Below, piece by piece: positions 1 to 9,494 of a stretch of DNA of 53,322 nt. Every line of letters begins with the position of its first letter. The first letter of the stretch is position 1. Location of the stretch: the NCBI GenBank assembly GCA_958437935.1, contig CAUBPS010000016.1:1-53322 (forward strand), given 5' to 3'. The notes below the pieces were generated by a model. The model did not search any database. It was not told the DNA's origin and was given only the letters and a program-made list of their open reading frames with translations. This DNA comes from an uncultured Collinsella sp. (GTDB lineage: Bacteria > Actinomycetota > Coriobacteriia > Coriobacteriales > Coriobacteriaceae). The position numbers were made by a program, and so were the translations under genes.

Positions 1-1
1 G

Positions 2-26
2 TGGGGAAAGGTGTTGAAAAATGGGG
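2..26 (+). promoter_or_regulatory. MraZ operator boxes
   Basis: Three boxes of the form TGGGN repeat every 10 bp: TGGGG at 2-6, a degenerate TGTTG at 12-16 and TGGGG at 22-26. This is the layout known for MraZ sites (direct TGGGN repeats separated by 5 bp). The array overlaps the -35 element of the mraZ promoter, so autorepression is the natural reading (inference). A further box may lie upstream of the window edge. Confidence 0.6.
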
Positions 27-42
27 CAGTTCCCCATATTAT
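14..42 (+). promoter_or_regulatory. Promoter of the dcw cluster
   Basis: The -35 hexamer TTGAAA (14-19) and -10 hexamer TATTAT (37-42) are separated by an ideal 17-bp spacer. mraZ starts at 111, giving a leader of about 60 nt. The MraZ boxes straddle the -35 element. Confidence 0.65.
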
Positions 43-110
43 TAATGACGTCGACAGGCGGGGTGGTTCCCCGCGTACGTGCCATCTGAGTAACCGAGGG
101 GAGGGCGCAC

Positions 111-545
111 ATGGGAATGACTGGTGCATACGAGCGCAATCTCGATGCAAAAGGTCGTCTGTCCCTGCCTGCACCCCTTCGCGAGGAGCTTGGAGAGCAC
201 GTTCGCGTGTTCAAAGCCCTGGATGTCGATGCTCTGTACGTGTTCTCTGCCGAGGCCTTCGATAAGTGGGTCGAAGGACTCTTCGCGGGTCGTGAGGGCC
301 ACGAGGGTTTTAACCCGCGTGACATTAACGACCAGAAGCTCATGAGGGCGATCAACAAGCGCACTACGTCGATGGACGTGGACAGCGCCGGTCGTATCGG
401 TCTTTCCGAGTCTCTCCGCAAGCAGGCGAACCTCGACCGCGAGGTCACGGTTGTGGGCAACTACGACCACCTTGAGGTTTGGGATCGCGCCGCGGCCGAT
501 GAGGACGATGACGATGAGGCCCTGCTGGACCTCTTCTTCTCGTAA
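111..545 (+). CDS. mraZ: Transcriptional regulator MraZ
   Basis: DNA-binding regulator at the head of the dcw cluster. The 144-aa product has the two AbrB/SpoVT-like swapped-hairpin halves of the family, each with its signature: DAKGRLSLP (residues 12-20) and DSAGRIGL (91-98). The C-terminus is strongly acidic (a run of Asp and Glu), which is a little unusual. The start is supported by GAGGGGAGG about 8 bp upstream. rsmH follows after 20 bp, as in most bacteria. Family knowledge: MraZ binds repeated TGGGN boxes and represses its own operon, and such boxes are visible at 2-26. Confidence 0.97.
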   Translation: MGMTGAYERNLDAKGRLSLPAPLREELGEHVRVFKALDVDALYVFSAEAFDKWVEGLFAGREGHEGFNPRDINDQKLMRAINKRTTSMDVDSAGRIGLSESLRKQANLDREVTVVGNYDHLEVWDRAAADEDDDDEALLDLFFS

Positions 546-565
546 GGGCAAGGCACGGGTAACGG

Positions 566-1531
566 ATGGAGCGTGGGATCTTGACACAAGAATATCGGCA
601 TGAACCTGTCATGCTCGGCGAAGTGCTTGAGTCGCTGCGGCTAAAGAGCGGCTCCGTTGTCTGCGATTGCACCCTTGGCGGTGCCGGCCATTCGGTAAAG
701 ATGGCCGCGCAGGTGGGGGAGACGGGCCTTTTGCTCGGCGTCGATCAGGACGACATGGCCCTCGAGGCCGCTGGCGCTCGTCTGGACCGCGAGGTTCCCG
801 GCGTTCCGCACCAGCTGCTGAAGGGCAACTTCGGCGACTTGGACGAGCTGCTTTGCTCGGCCGAGGTGCCCGGGGTCGATGGCTTCCTGTTCGATTTGGG
901 CGTTTCGTCACCGCAACTCGATATCCCTGGCAGGGGCTTTTCGTATAACGAGGACGCCCCATTGGACATGCGGATGGATCCGGGTAATAACACCTTAAAC
1001 GCAGCTGAGGTCATCAACACCTATAACGAACACGACCTCGCCCGGATTCTACGCGTCTACGGCGAAGAGAAGTTCGCCTCGCAGATCGCGCGCGAGATCG
1101 TGCGCCGCCGCGAGCAAGAACCGATCGAAACCACCGGCCAATTTGTCGAGATCATCAAGGCGGGTATCCCGGCTGCCGCTCGTCGGCATGGCGGACACCC
1201 GGCCAAGAAAAGTTTCCAGGCCATTCGCATCGAGGTCAATCACGAGCTCGATGTGCTCGAACGAGGGCTTGATGCCGCCACCAGGTGGCTCAATCCGGGC
1301 GGACGTATCTGCGTCATCTCGTATCACTCGCTCGAGGACCGTATCGTAAAGAATCACTTTAAGGAGATGAGCCAGGGGTGCACGTGTCCGCCGGAGATTC
1401 CGGTGTGCGTGTGCGGCAACGTGCCGATACTCAAGGTCATCACCCGCAAACCCTTGGTTGCCCAGCCTGATGAGGTTGAGCGCAACCCTCGGGCGAGATC
1501 AGCCAAAATCCGCGTGGCGCAGCGTCTGTAG
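566..1531 (+). CDS. rsmH: 16S rRNA m4C1402 methyltransferase RsmH
   Basis: N4-methylates cytosine 1402 of 16S rRNA in the decoding centre, using S-adenosylmethionine. The 321-aa length fits the family. The SAM-binding motif CDCTLGGAGHS lies at about residues 33-43 and FDLGVSSPQLD near 109-119. The start is uncertain: ATG 566 is the first ATG, but TTG 581 has GGAG at a good distance and gives the more typical N-terminus MTQEYRHEPVML. Second gene of the mraZ operon, 20 bp after mraZ. Confidence 0.96.
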   Translation: MERGILTQEYRHEPVMLGEVLESLRLKSGSVVCDCTLGGAGHSVKMAAQVGETGLLLGVDQDDMALEAAGARLDREVPGVPHQLLKGNFGDLDELLCSAEVPGVDGFLFDLGVSSPQLDIPGRGFSYNEDAPLDMRMDPGNNTLNAAEVINTYNEHDLARILRVYGEEKFASQIAREIVRRREQEPIETTGQFVEIIKAGIPAAARRHGGHPAKKSFQAIRIEVNHELDVLERGLDAATRWLNPGGRICVISYHSLEDRIVKNHFKEMSQGCTCPPEIPVCVCGNVPILKVITRKPLVAQPDEVERNPRARSAKIRVAQRL

Positions 1532-1621
1532 GCGCGACCGCGCGATATTGGACCTCCCGCTCGCACCATAAACGAAGCTTAAACACACTACCAACGTACT
1601 CGGGATGGGAGGCGGCATATC

Positions 1622-2092
1622 ATGGGCTACAACACTTCAAGCGCAGCACTCGCCTATGATATGAACGCCATGCCCGCCTATCGTGAGACGCCGCAGGCCC
1701 CCGTTGCTCCCCGTGAGCAGCGCACGCCGCGCTTTGATGTCTACACGGGCGCGGGCCGTCAGGCAAACCAGGCGGTAAGCCCGGTTTTCATGAGCGTTCT
1801 TAAAACGTTTTGCATCATTGCGGCTATCTTCATGACGATCGGCGTCGCCCGCGTGGCGCTCGCCGGCGTTACGGCCCAGGTGCTCAACAGCAACGCCGAG
1901 CTTACCAACACGCTCGAAAAGGCGACCGATGAGAGCTCCGACCTGGAGGTCATGCATTCGGTCTATGGCGCCGACACGCGCATTCGCGACCTTGCGGGCG
2001 CTTATGGCATGGTGGAGCCCAGCGAGAGCGTTACACTTGACTTTTCGCAGGATGCAGCCGCGGGCGCCAACGCGACCGCGACCGCTCAGTAG
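1622..2092 (+). CDS. FtsL-like division protein
   Basis: A 156-aa bitopic membrane protein in the ftsL position between rsmH and ftsI. It has a cytoplasmic N-terminus of about 55 residues, one transmembrane segment at about 57-80, a short heptad-like stretch (AQVLNSNAELTNTLEKA) and an Ala/Thr-rich tail. Family knowledge: FtsL-type proteins are divergent, form a complex with FtsQ and the DivIC/FtsB protein and activate FtsW-FtsI. The assignment rests on position, topology and size rather than on sequence identity. ftsI begins 17 bp downstream. Confidence 0.75.
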   Translation: MGYNTSSAALAYDMNAMPAYRETPQAPVAPREQRTPRFDVYTGAGRQANQAVSPVFMSVLKTFCIIAAIFMTIGVARVALAGVTAQVLNSNAELTNTLEKATDESSDLEVMHSVYGADTRIRDLAGAYGMVEPSESVTLDFSQDAAAGANATATAQ

Positions 2093-2109
2093 CAAGACGG
2101 TAGCTGAGT

Positions 2110-3975
2110 ATGACAAATGACTATCGCCGCGGTTCCGATGGGGGCCGCGGTTCTGGACGTCCCTCGTCGCGGGGACGTTCTGGTTATCAAGGAACGGGTC
2201 GGCAATCTTACAACGCCGGGCAGTCCCGTGGCAACGACCCGGCGTCGCGACTTCGCGGCTCGGGCGGCCCTCAAGTGCATAACACCAGGTCGCGCAAGAG
2301 TTCATCGACCGAATGGCTCACAGGCACGCCTCTGCCTCGCCGCAAAGCCGTCATGGGCTTCATTGGGCTTGGCTTGGGCTTGGGCGCCTTTCGCCTTGCC
2401 GACTATCAAATTGTCGAAGCCGATAAACTGCGCGAGCGTGCCGATGCGCGCCGCCTGCTTGCGCAGACCCTCTATGCCAAACGTGGCACCATCTACGACC
2501 GCAACGGTAACGTGCTGGCGTCGTCGGTCGAATGTCGCAACATCGCCGTGAACCCCCAGCTTGTCGAGGATGTTGACAAGACGGTGTCGGCGCTGGTCAA
2601 GGCAACTGGAATCGATAAAAAGACCTGCCGCAAGCTCGTTGAGTCCGATGGAACCTGGGTGTATATCAAGCGCCAGGTGGACGAAGACGACGCTGCGGCG
2701 CTGGAGAAGAAGAACCTGCCCGGCGTGCTTTTTGAGCAGGCCATGAAGCGCGTATATCCATACGGCAATCTGGCATCGCAGGTGCTGGGTGTAGTGAATG
2801 TAGACAACGACGGCTTGACGGGTCTCGAAAAGCAATACAACAAGCTTCTGACCGGCACGAACGGTTCCCTCGTACGCGAGCGCGCGAGGGACGGCAGCTA
2901 TATCGCGGGCGGTGCCTATAAAAAGGTGGCTGCGGTCGACGGCGTTGATATCGTGACGACGCTCGACGTCAATATCCAGCGTGCGGCCGAGGATGCCCTG
3001 GCAGAGGCTGTCGAGAAGACAAAGGCCAAGAACGGCTCGGCGCTGGTCACCAATCCTACGACAGGCGAGATCTTGGCAGCCTGCTCGTATCCGACCTACG
3101 ACCAGACCAATTTGGAAAACGCCAAGACCGAGGATATGAACCTGCGCCTGGTCACCGACGCCTACGAGCCCGGCTCGGTCTTTAAGACGCTCGTGGCGGG
3201 CGCCGGCTTCGACTTGGGTGTCGTGCGGTCGAGTACGTCGTTTGAGGTGCCGGCGAGCATCAAGGTGGGCGACGATACCGTCACCGATGCCGACAAGCGC
3301 GACTACGCCATGACCATGGATGTGCGTGAGATGATGCGCCGTTCGTCCAACGTGGGATTTGTCCTGGTGGGGCGCAAGATCGGTGCCGACGACTTTGCCG
3401 CCTATGTGGACAAGTGGGGCATCGGTCACAGCTCTGGTGTCGATTTTCCGGGCGAGAGCCTGGGCATCGTCAAGGAGCGTGACCAGTATGACGGCGCCAC
3501 GCTGGGCTCGATGAGCTTTGGACAGGCGCTGTCTGTCTCGCCGATTGAGATCGCACGTGCCGTGGGCGGCATCGCCAACGGCGGCGTGATGATGACCCCG
3601 CACTTCTATAAGTCCAGCAAAGGCGACGAGAAGGACTGGGGCGAAGGCGAGTGCGCGATTTCGGAGGACGCCGCATCCCAGGTGGCATCGTGCATGCAGA
3701 CGGTCGTGTCGGAGGGAACGGGCGTTGGCGGCGCGGTTGACGGCTATGACGTGGCGGGTAAGACCGGTACGGCCGAACGTGCCGACGAGAACGGCGGCTA
3801 CCTCAAGGAGAACTACATGTCGTCCTTTATGGGCTTTGCACCGGCACAATCGCCCAAGGTGCTGTGCTATATCACGCTCGACGGAACGCCGAGCGGCTCA
3901 GATGCCGCTGCGGTGCCGTTCCAGTCCATTATGGCCAACGCGCTCGACGTGCTGGGTATCCCGCACACGAAGTAG
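2110..3975 (+). CDS. ftsI: Septal transpeptidase FtsI (class B PBP)
   Basis: Cross-links septal peptidoglycan. The 621-aa protein begins with an 80-residue Gly/Arg/Ser-rich, probably disordered cytoplasmic tail, followed by a transmembrane anchor at about 81-98, the PBP dimerisation domain, and the transpeptidase domain. The three catalytic motifs are present: S356-VF-K359, S412-S-N414 and K551-T-G553. No PASTA domain follows the catalytic domain. It lies in the dcw cluster between the FtsL-like gene and murF. murE, which usually follows ftsI, is missing here. Confidence 0.95.
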   Translation: MTNDYRRGSDGGRGSGRPSSRGRSGYQGTGRQSYNAGQSRGNDPASRLRGSGGPQVHNTRSRKSSSTEWLTGTPLPRRKAVMGFIGLGLGLGAFRLADYQIVEADKLRERADARRLLAQTLYAKRGTIYDRNGNVLASSVECRNIAVNPQLVEDVDKTVSALVKATGIDKKTCRKLVESDGTWVYIKRQVDEDDAAALEKKNLPGVLFEQAMKRVYPYGNLASQVLGVVNVDNDGLTGLEKQYNKLLTGTNGSLVRERARDGSYIAGGAYKKVAAVDGVDIVTTLDVNIQRAAEDALAEAVEKTKAKNGSALVTNPTTGEILAACSYPTYDQTNLENAKTEDMNLRLVTDAYEPGSVFKTLVAGAGFDLGVVRSSTSFEVPASIKVGDDTVTDADKRDYAMTMDVREMMRRSSNVGFVLVGRKIGADDFAAYVDKWGIGHSSGVDFPGESLGIVKERDQYDGATLGSMSFGQALSVSPIEIARAVGGIANGGVMMTPHFYKSSKGDEKDWGEGECAISEDAASQVASCMQTVVSEGTGVGGAVDGYDVAGKTGTAERADENGGYLKENYMSSFMGFAPAQSPKVLCYITLDGTPSGSDAAAVPFQSIMANALDVLGIPHTK

Positions 3976-4101
3976 GGGGTTACAATCTTTGGGGCGTGGT
4001 TTGTTGTCCCATATGAGGGTGTTCACATGCCCTGCACCACGCATGTGCGGCGCTGGGATACAATACGCCGATAGCATTATTAGGTTTACAGGGGAGCTGC
4101 A

Positions 4102-5526
4102 ATGATAGAGATCGCCGTCAACAACCTCGCGGCCGCAACAGGGGCCCGAACCGTGACGGGAGAAGCCGATCGGGTATGCCGCGGGTGCGTTATCGACTCG
4201 CGCCAGGTCGAGGAAGGGACGATTTTCGTCGCCTTTCCCGGTGAAAACGTCGACGGCAATGATTTTGCTTCCCGTGCCGTCCAGTCGGGTGCCGGCGCCG
4301 TCGTGATGACGCGTGAGCCCGAGGCCGAGCTGGTCTCGCTGGCGCAGGACAAAGGATGCGCCATCCTGCTGACCGATGATCCCGAGGAGTTTCTGCTGCG
4401 TTTGGCGCACGCGTATCGCCTGGAGCTTGGCTGCCTGGTCGTTGGCATTACCGGTTCCATCGGCAAGACGACGACCAAGGACGTGCTAGCCGCTGTGCTC
4501 GCCAAGCGCTATCGTGTCTGGGCCACCAAGGGCAATTTCAATAACCTGATCGGCATGCCGCTCACGGTGCTTTCCGCTCCGGCCGATACCGAGGTCCTGG
4601 TGCTCGAGATGGGCATGAACCATTTCCACGAGATCGAGCGCCTTTCCCAGTCCGCCAATCCCAACTTTGCCATCGTGAGCAAGATCGGCACCTCTCATAT
4701 CGGTATTTTGGGCAGCCGCGAGAACATCGCCCGCGCCAAGTCCGAGATCGTCCAGGGTATGTGCGCCGCCGGCGACTATTTGCCGCTGCTGGTTTTGGGT
4801 GGCGAGGACGACTTTACGCCGTTCATTCGCGATACGTTCGCCCAGCCTGCTGGTATCGACGTGATGCTGGCCGGCGTCTCGGACGACGATGAGGTCCGTG
4901 CCCGCGACATTCGTGTTGATGACGAGGGACGTCCGGTCTTTACGCTCGATTTTGGCCAGGGTGAGACGATCGATACCATGCTTGCCATCCCCGGCGTGCA
5001 GTCCGTTCCTAATGCCGTTAAGGCCGCCGCGGTTTCCTATCGCCTGGGCGTGACGCCCGAGCAGATCGATGCTGCTTTTAGGGGCCTCACGATCACCGGT
5101 CACCGCCAGGAGATCAAGCGCGCCAAGAGCGGTGCCCGCGTCATCGACGATTCCTATAACGCCAGTGCCGAATCCATGGCTGCTGGCCTCGATCTACTGT
5201 GCTCGCTTTCGTGCACGGGGTCTCGCATGGCGATCCTGGGCGAGATGGGCGAGATGGGCGATGAGGCTCCTCGCATGCATGAGCTCGTGGGCGCCTATGC
5301 CGCCGCCAAGAAGCTCGACATGCTGGCGTGCGTGGGTGGTGAGCTGGCCCAGCTTATGGCCGATGCCGCGCGCATGATGGGTATGGACGAGGACCGCATC
5401 CAGGTGTTCTCCGATTATCAGCAGGTGCTCGACCGCATGGGCGGCGCGCTTGAAAAACATGATGTTGTACTGGTCAAGGGTTCCCGCTTTGTTGAGCTCG
5501 ACCGCTTTGTGGAAGGTGTGTGCTAG
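4102..5526 (+). CDS. murF: UDP-MurNAc-tripeptide--D-Ala-D-Ala ligase
   Basis: Adds D-Ala-D-Ala to the UDP-MurNAc-tripeptide in the cytoplasm, using ATP. The 474-aa product has the three Mur ligase domains. The P-loop GITGSIGKTTTKD is near residues 115-127, the central domain includes LEMGMNHFHEIERLS, and the C-terminal domain has DDSYNASAESM. A gap of 126 bp after ftsI may hold a secondary promoter. The stop is 3 bp from the mraY start, so the two are probably translationally coupled. Confidence 0.96.
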   Translation: MIEIAVNNLAAATGARTVTGEADRVCRGCVIDSRQVEEGTIFVAFPGENVDGNDFASRAVQSGAGAVVMTREPEAELVSLAQDKGCAILLTDDPEEFLLRLAHAYRLELGCLVVGITGSIGKTTTKDVLAAVLAKRYRVWATKGNFNNLIGMPLTVLSAPADTEVLVLEMGMNHFHEIERLSQSANPNFAIVSKIGTSHIGILGSRENIARAKSEIVQGMCAAGDYLPLLVLGGEDDFTPFIRDTFAQPAGIDVMLAGVSDDDEVRARDIRVDDEGRPVFTLDFGQGETIDTMLAIPGVQSVPNAVKAAAVSYRLGVTPEQIDAAFRGLTITGHRQEIKRAKSGARVIDDSYNASAESMAAGLDLLCSLSCTGSRMAILGEMGEMGDEAPRMHELVGAYAAAKKLDMLACVGGELAQLMADAARMMGMDEDRIQVFSDYQQVLDRMGGALEKHDVVLVKGSRFVELDRFVEGVC

Positions 5527-5529
5527 CCC

Positions 5530-6549
5530 ATGTTCGGCAATCCCTCGTATCCAACGTATCAGGCTTTTTTGGGGCTTGGCATCGCCGCTGCCATTGCGCT
5601 GCTGCTCATGCCGTGGTGGATCAAGCTGCTCAAGGTCGAGGGTATCGGCCAGCAGGTTCGTGCCGACGGCCCCAAGCGTCATTTGGTTAAGCAGGGAACG
5701 CCCACCATGGGTGGCGTTGTCATCCTCGTCGCGATCTCGCTGACCTGTCTGCTGATGGGCAAGCTCACCACCGAGCTCGTGCTCGTGCTGCTCGCCACGC
5801 TGGCGACCGGCGTGCTGGGCCTGATCGACGACCTGACCTCCGTTACGCATGGGCGCTCGCTCGGTCTGACGCCCCATGCCAAGATGATCGGCCTAACCAT
5901 TATCTGTGTCACCTTTACGGTACTTGCCGTTAACTGGTGCGGCGTCGCCCCCGAGATTCGTTTTCCCGGTGGGTTGACGATCGACCTTGGCGTGCTTTCG
6001 ACCACTATCTGCGGCCTTTCGTTCCCGTGGCTCTACATTGTCTTTTGCTGGCTGATGATCGCCGGTCTTTCTAATGCCGTGAACCTGACCGATGGCCTTG
6101 ATGGTCTTGCTGGCGGCACCTCTATGATTGCCATGCTCGCCATGGCTGCCATGGCGTTTTTGCACGGAGACGTGAACCTGTCCATCTTCTGCACCGCGTG
6201 TGCCGGTGCCTGCTTGGGCTTTCTGTGGTTCAACTGCTATCCGGCGAGCATCTTTATGGGCGATACCGGCTCGCTTGCCCTGGGCGCCGCGTTTGCCTGC
6301 ACGTCCATCATGACCAACACCGAGGTCGTCTCCCTCATCATCGGCGGCCTGTTTATCGTTGAGACCCTGTCGGTCATGATTCAGGTTGTCTACTTCCACT
6401 TTACGCACAAGCGCGTCTTCCTTATGGCGCCCATCCATCATCATTTCGAAAAGAAGGGCTGGGCCGAGACCAAGGTCGTCATCCGTTTTTGGATTATCGC
6501 TGCGGCCTTTGGTGCCGTTGGCCTTGCCCTGTTCTTCCAGTTGGGATAG
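5530..6549 (+). CDS. mraY: Phospho-MurNAc-pentapeptide transferase MraY
   Basis: Integral membrane enzyme that transfers phospho-MurNAc-pentapeptide to undecaprenyl phosphate, giving lipid I. The 339-aa polytopic protein has the family motifs in order: GLIDDLTSVTHGRS (Asp pair for Mg2+), NLTDGLDGLAGG, FMGDTGSLALG, and the cytoplasmic loop MAPIHHHFEKKGWAE. It lies 3 bp after murF and 9 bp before murD. Confidence 0.97.
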   Translation: MFGNPSYPTYQAFLGLGIAAAIALLLMPWWIKLLKVEGIGQQVRADGPKRHLVKQGTPTMGGVVILVAISLTCLLMGKLTTELVLVLLATLATGVLGLIDDLTSVTHGRSLGLTPHAKMIGLTIICVTFTVLAVNWCGVAPEIRFPGGLTIDLGVLSTTICGLSFPWLYIVFCWLMIAGLSNAVNLTDGLDGLAGGTSMIAMLAMAAMAFLHGDVNLSIFCTACAGACLGFLWFNCYPASIFMGDTGSLALGAAFACTSIMTNTEVVSLIIGGLFIVETLSVMIQVVYFHFTHKRVFLMAPIHHHFEKKGWAETKVVIRFWIIAAAFGAVGLALFFQLG

Positions 6550-6558
6550 TGGTCTTTC

Positions 6559-7965
6559 ATGCCTCTTGCTGATGTCTTTAGCCTGCTCGTTTTGGGTCAG
6601 GGCAAATCCGGTCTCGATGTCGCCCGCTGGGCGCTGGCACATCCCGAGCGCGTAAGCGCCGTTACCGTGTATGGCGGCGGCACCTCTGAGCCCAATGACG
6701 CCACGCGTGCGCTCGAGGCTGCTGGTGCGTCGTTTGTCTATGGGACCGAACAGGTCGAGGGCGCCTATGACGTATGCGTGACGTGCCCGGGCATCTCGGA
6801 GTTCTCGGGCTTCTTTAAGGCCGGGCGCGAGCATGCCGCCCAGATTATGGGTGAGCCCGAGTTTGCCTATCGCCTGTCGCCCGATAACTGGATTGCCATC
6901 ACGGGCACCAACGGCAAGACGACCACCACGTCGCTGACTGATTATCTGCTCAAGGCTGCCGGCGAGGCCAGCGTTGCTGTCGGCAACATCGGCGAGCCGC
7001 CGGTCAACGAGATTGACGGCCGAGCCCACAACGAGTGGTTTGTGGCTGAGCTCTCGAGCTATCAGATTGCTACGACCACCGAGCTCCACCCCCGCGTGGC
7101 GGTTCTGCTCAACATTACTCCCGACCACTTGGGCTGGCATAAGAGCCATAAGAACTATGCGCTTGCCAAGGTCAAACTGTTTGACAATATGGTCGATGAC
7201 GATCTGGTGGTTGTCGACGTCGAAGACGCCGGCATTCACGAGTTCGATGAGTACATCTACACGCCGGGTCGTCGCATCTGCAAGGTTGCCTTTGAGGAGC
7301 CTGAGGGCGAGGATGCCGCCTTTGTGCGCGATGGCAAGATGATCGTGCGTCTGAAAGGCGTCGAGACCCCGCTCATCGCTACATCCGAGCTCAAGATCTC
7401 GGGCCATCACAATGTTATCAATGCCCTGTGCGCTGCCACGGCTGCCTTGGCGGTCGGTGCCGATGTCGATGGTGTCTGCCGCGGTCTTGCCTCGTTCCAG
7501 CCGCTCGAGCACCGCGTGGAGCCGTGTGGCGAGATTGACGGCGTGCGCTACGTCAACGATTCCAAGGCGACCAACACCGATGCGGTCGAGAAGGCGCTGA
7601 CGGCATTTCCCGATGACGACGTGATCTTGCTGCTCGGCGGCCACGATAAGGGCACGCCGCTCACGGACTTCGCGCGCGTCGTTATGGACAACGTGCGCTC
7701 GGTCGTCTGCTTTGGCGATGCGCGCGAGCGCTTCACCGCCGCTATGGACGAGGCCGATGTCGATTGCGATGTGGATATCGCCCAGGCGGATGACCTGCGC
7801 GACGCCGTGGACGTCGCCCGTTCGCTGTCGAGCCGTGGTGACGTGATCTTACTTTCTCCTGCCTGCTCTTCGTTCGATGAGTTCTCGGGCTATGAGGAGC
7901 GCGGCCGCGTGTTTAAGGACTACGTGGCTCAGCTTGCCGCTACAGCGAAATCACAAATGGAATAG
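6559..7965 (+). CDS. murD: UDP-MurNAc-L-Ala--D-Glu ligase
   Basis: Cytoplasmic ATP-dependent ligase that adds D-glutamate to UDP-MurNAc-L-Ala. The 468-aa product has an N-terminal Rossmann-like domain (LLVLGQGKSGLDVAR), the P-loop ITGTNGKTTTTSL near residue 113, ELSSYQI and LLNITPDHLGWH in the central domain, and VNDSKATNTDAV plus LLGGHDKG in the C-terminal domain. It begins 9 bp after mraY and ends 8 bp before ftsW. Confidence 0.97.
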   Translation: MPLADVFSLLVLGQGKSGLDVARWALAHPERVSAVTVYGGGTSEPNDATRALEAAGASFVYGTEQVEGAYDVCVTCPGISEFSGFFKAGREHAAQIMGEPEFAYRLSPDNWIAITGTNGKTTTTSLTDYLLKAAGEASVAVGNIGEPPVNEIDGRAHNEWFVAELSSYQIATTTELHPRVAVLLNITPDHLGWHKSHKNYALAKVKLFDNMVDDDLVVVDVEDAGIHEFDEYIYTPGRRICKVAFEEPEGEDAAFVRDGKMIVRLKGVETPLIATSELKISGHHNVINALCAATAALAVGADVDGVCRGLASFQPLEHRVEPCGEIDGVRYVNDSKATNTDAVEKALTAFPDDDVILLLGGHDKGTPLTDFARVVMDNVRSVVCFGDARERFTAAMDEADVDCDVDIAQADDLRDAVDVARSLSSRGDVILLSPACSSFDEFSGYEERGRVFKDYVAQLAATAKSQME

Positions 7966-7973
7966 GGGTTGCG

Positions 7974-9494
7974 GTGAGAGAGGAGAGCCCCCGACAAGGT
8001 ATGAGGAGGCCCGACTCGGACCGTGCTTCCTCACGTCGCACCACACCGCGTTCCAGCCGCGGCGGGCAGACGTTTAGCGAACGCTATATTGCCGGCGTTC
8101 CCGCCCGTATCATGCGCCCCCGTTTGATATTCATGGCCTGCCTGTTTACCTTGGTGTGCTTTGGCCTGCTGATGGTGTACTCGGCGTCTTCGGTCGAGGC
8201 GCTGCACGAGAATGGCTCGGCGACGTTTTTTCTGTTTCGACAAGCTGCGTTTGCCGGAGTTGGCGCGCTGGCTATGGTTGCTATCGTGCGCATCTTGCCG
8301 GACAGTTGGTTTGGGGAAGACGTGCTCAGGATCTTCCTCATAGGCATGATAGGGCTACTGCTTCTGGTGTTCTTGGTGGGCAGCGGCAGCCGTGGCGCCA
8401 CGCGCTGGCTCAACATCGCCGGCATTCAGTTCCAGCCTTCCGAGTTTTTAAAGCCATTTGCCATTGCGTATTCGGCCATCATGCTTGATCGCTTCTTTTC
8501 GCCCGGTGGCAACATCAACGAATTCCTTCGCAAGATGGGCATCTACCTGGGCATTTCGCTCTTTCTGATCTTTATCCAGCCCGATTTCGGTACTGTCCTG
8601 ATCATCCTGTTGACCCTCATGTGCATGGCGTTGTTTGCGGGTCTCGACCCCAGATTTATCATCGGCGTGCTAATCTTCGGCATTCTCGTGATCGTGATTG
8701 CGCTTGTCGCAGAGCCGTACCGTATGGTGCGTATTCAGGTTGCCTTGAACCCTTGGGCCGACGAGTATGGTGATGGCTATCAGGCCACGCTTGCCATCAT
8801 GGCCTTTGCCTCGGGCGGTCTGTTCGGCCGTGGCATCGGCAACTCAACCATGAAGTACTCGTATCTGCCCGAGGCGCACAATGACTACATCTTGGCCATC
8901 ATTGGCGAGGAAGTCGGTTTTGTCGGAACCGTGCTGTTCTTCTTGGTGTTTGCGATGCTGATCTACTCGGCGTTTCGCATTGCCGAGCAGGCGACCGATC
9001 GTCGGGGCGCGCTCATGGCGTCTGGCTCCGCGGTCATTCTCGCAGTGCAGTTTTTGATTAACGCGCTGGGCATCCTCAACGTGTTTCCCATGACGGGCAA
9101 ACCGTTGCCGTTTATTAGCTACGGCGGTTCGTCGATTATTGTGTCGCTCATGCTTGCCGGGTTGATCCTGCGCGTTTCGTACGAGAGCGCCCGCCGCGAT
9201 GAGTATGACCGCCGCCGTGAGAGCTTTGCCGTTATGGATGAGAGTACCGCCGGCGTGCCCCACGTGCGCGGCGAGCGATCTTCGCGTAACGGTTTTACCG
9301 TCCTGGATGGCTCTGCGACCGACCCCGCAGCCCGCCCGCGTCAGCGAACGGCGCCGCAAGGTCGTCCTCAGCGCCCCACTCCTCGCAATGCGGGCGGCGG
9401 ATATAATCGAATCGATTTGAACTCGGACCCGTCGGCACGTCTGCGCACCGACGACCAGGGACCGCGTGTACGAAGGGACTACCATGACCGATAA
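7974..9494 (+). CDS. ftsW: Lipid II polymerase FtsW
   Basis: SEDS-family glycosyltransferase of the divisome, working with FtsI. The 506-aa product starts at GTG 7974, with AGGGG just upstream; ATG 8001 is an alternative. A basic cytoplasmic N-terminus of about 50 residues precedes roughly ten hydrophobic segments. Family signatures include MVYSASS, GSRGATRWLNI, QPSEFLKPF, IGEEVGFVG and PFISYGGSS. A soluble tail of about 110 residues follows the last membrane segment. The 3' end overlaps murG by 11 bp. Confidence 0.95.
   Translation: MREESPRQGMRRPDSDRASSRRTTPRSSRGGQTFSERYIAGVPARIMRPRLIFMACLFTLVCFGLLMVYSASSVEALHENGSATFFLFRQAAFAGVGALAMVAIVRILPDSWFGEDVLRIFLIGMIGLLLLVFLVGSGSRGATRWLNIAGIQFQPSEFLKPFAIAYSAIMLDRFFSPGGNINEFLRKMGIYLGISLFLIFIQPDFGTVLIILLTLMCMALFAGLDPRFIIGVLIFGILVIVIALVAEPYRMVRIQVALNPWADEYGDGYQATLAIMAFASGGLFGRGIGNSTMKYSYLPEAHNDYILAIIGEEVGFVGTVLFFLVFAMLIYSAFRIAEQATDRRGALMASGSAVILAVQFLINALGILNVFPMTGKPLPFISYGGSSIIVSLMLAGLILRVSYESARRDEYDRRRESFAVMDESTAGVPHVRGERSSRNGFTVLDGSATDPAARPRQRTAPQGRPQRPTPRNAGGGYNRIDLNSDPSARLRTDDQGPRVRRDYHDR

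Noticed and set aside
5893..7644. 583-codon open frame on the minus strand opposite mraY and murD
   Set aside because: High-GC antisense artefact; mraY and murD motifs on the plus strand are unambiguous.
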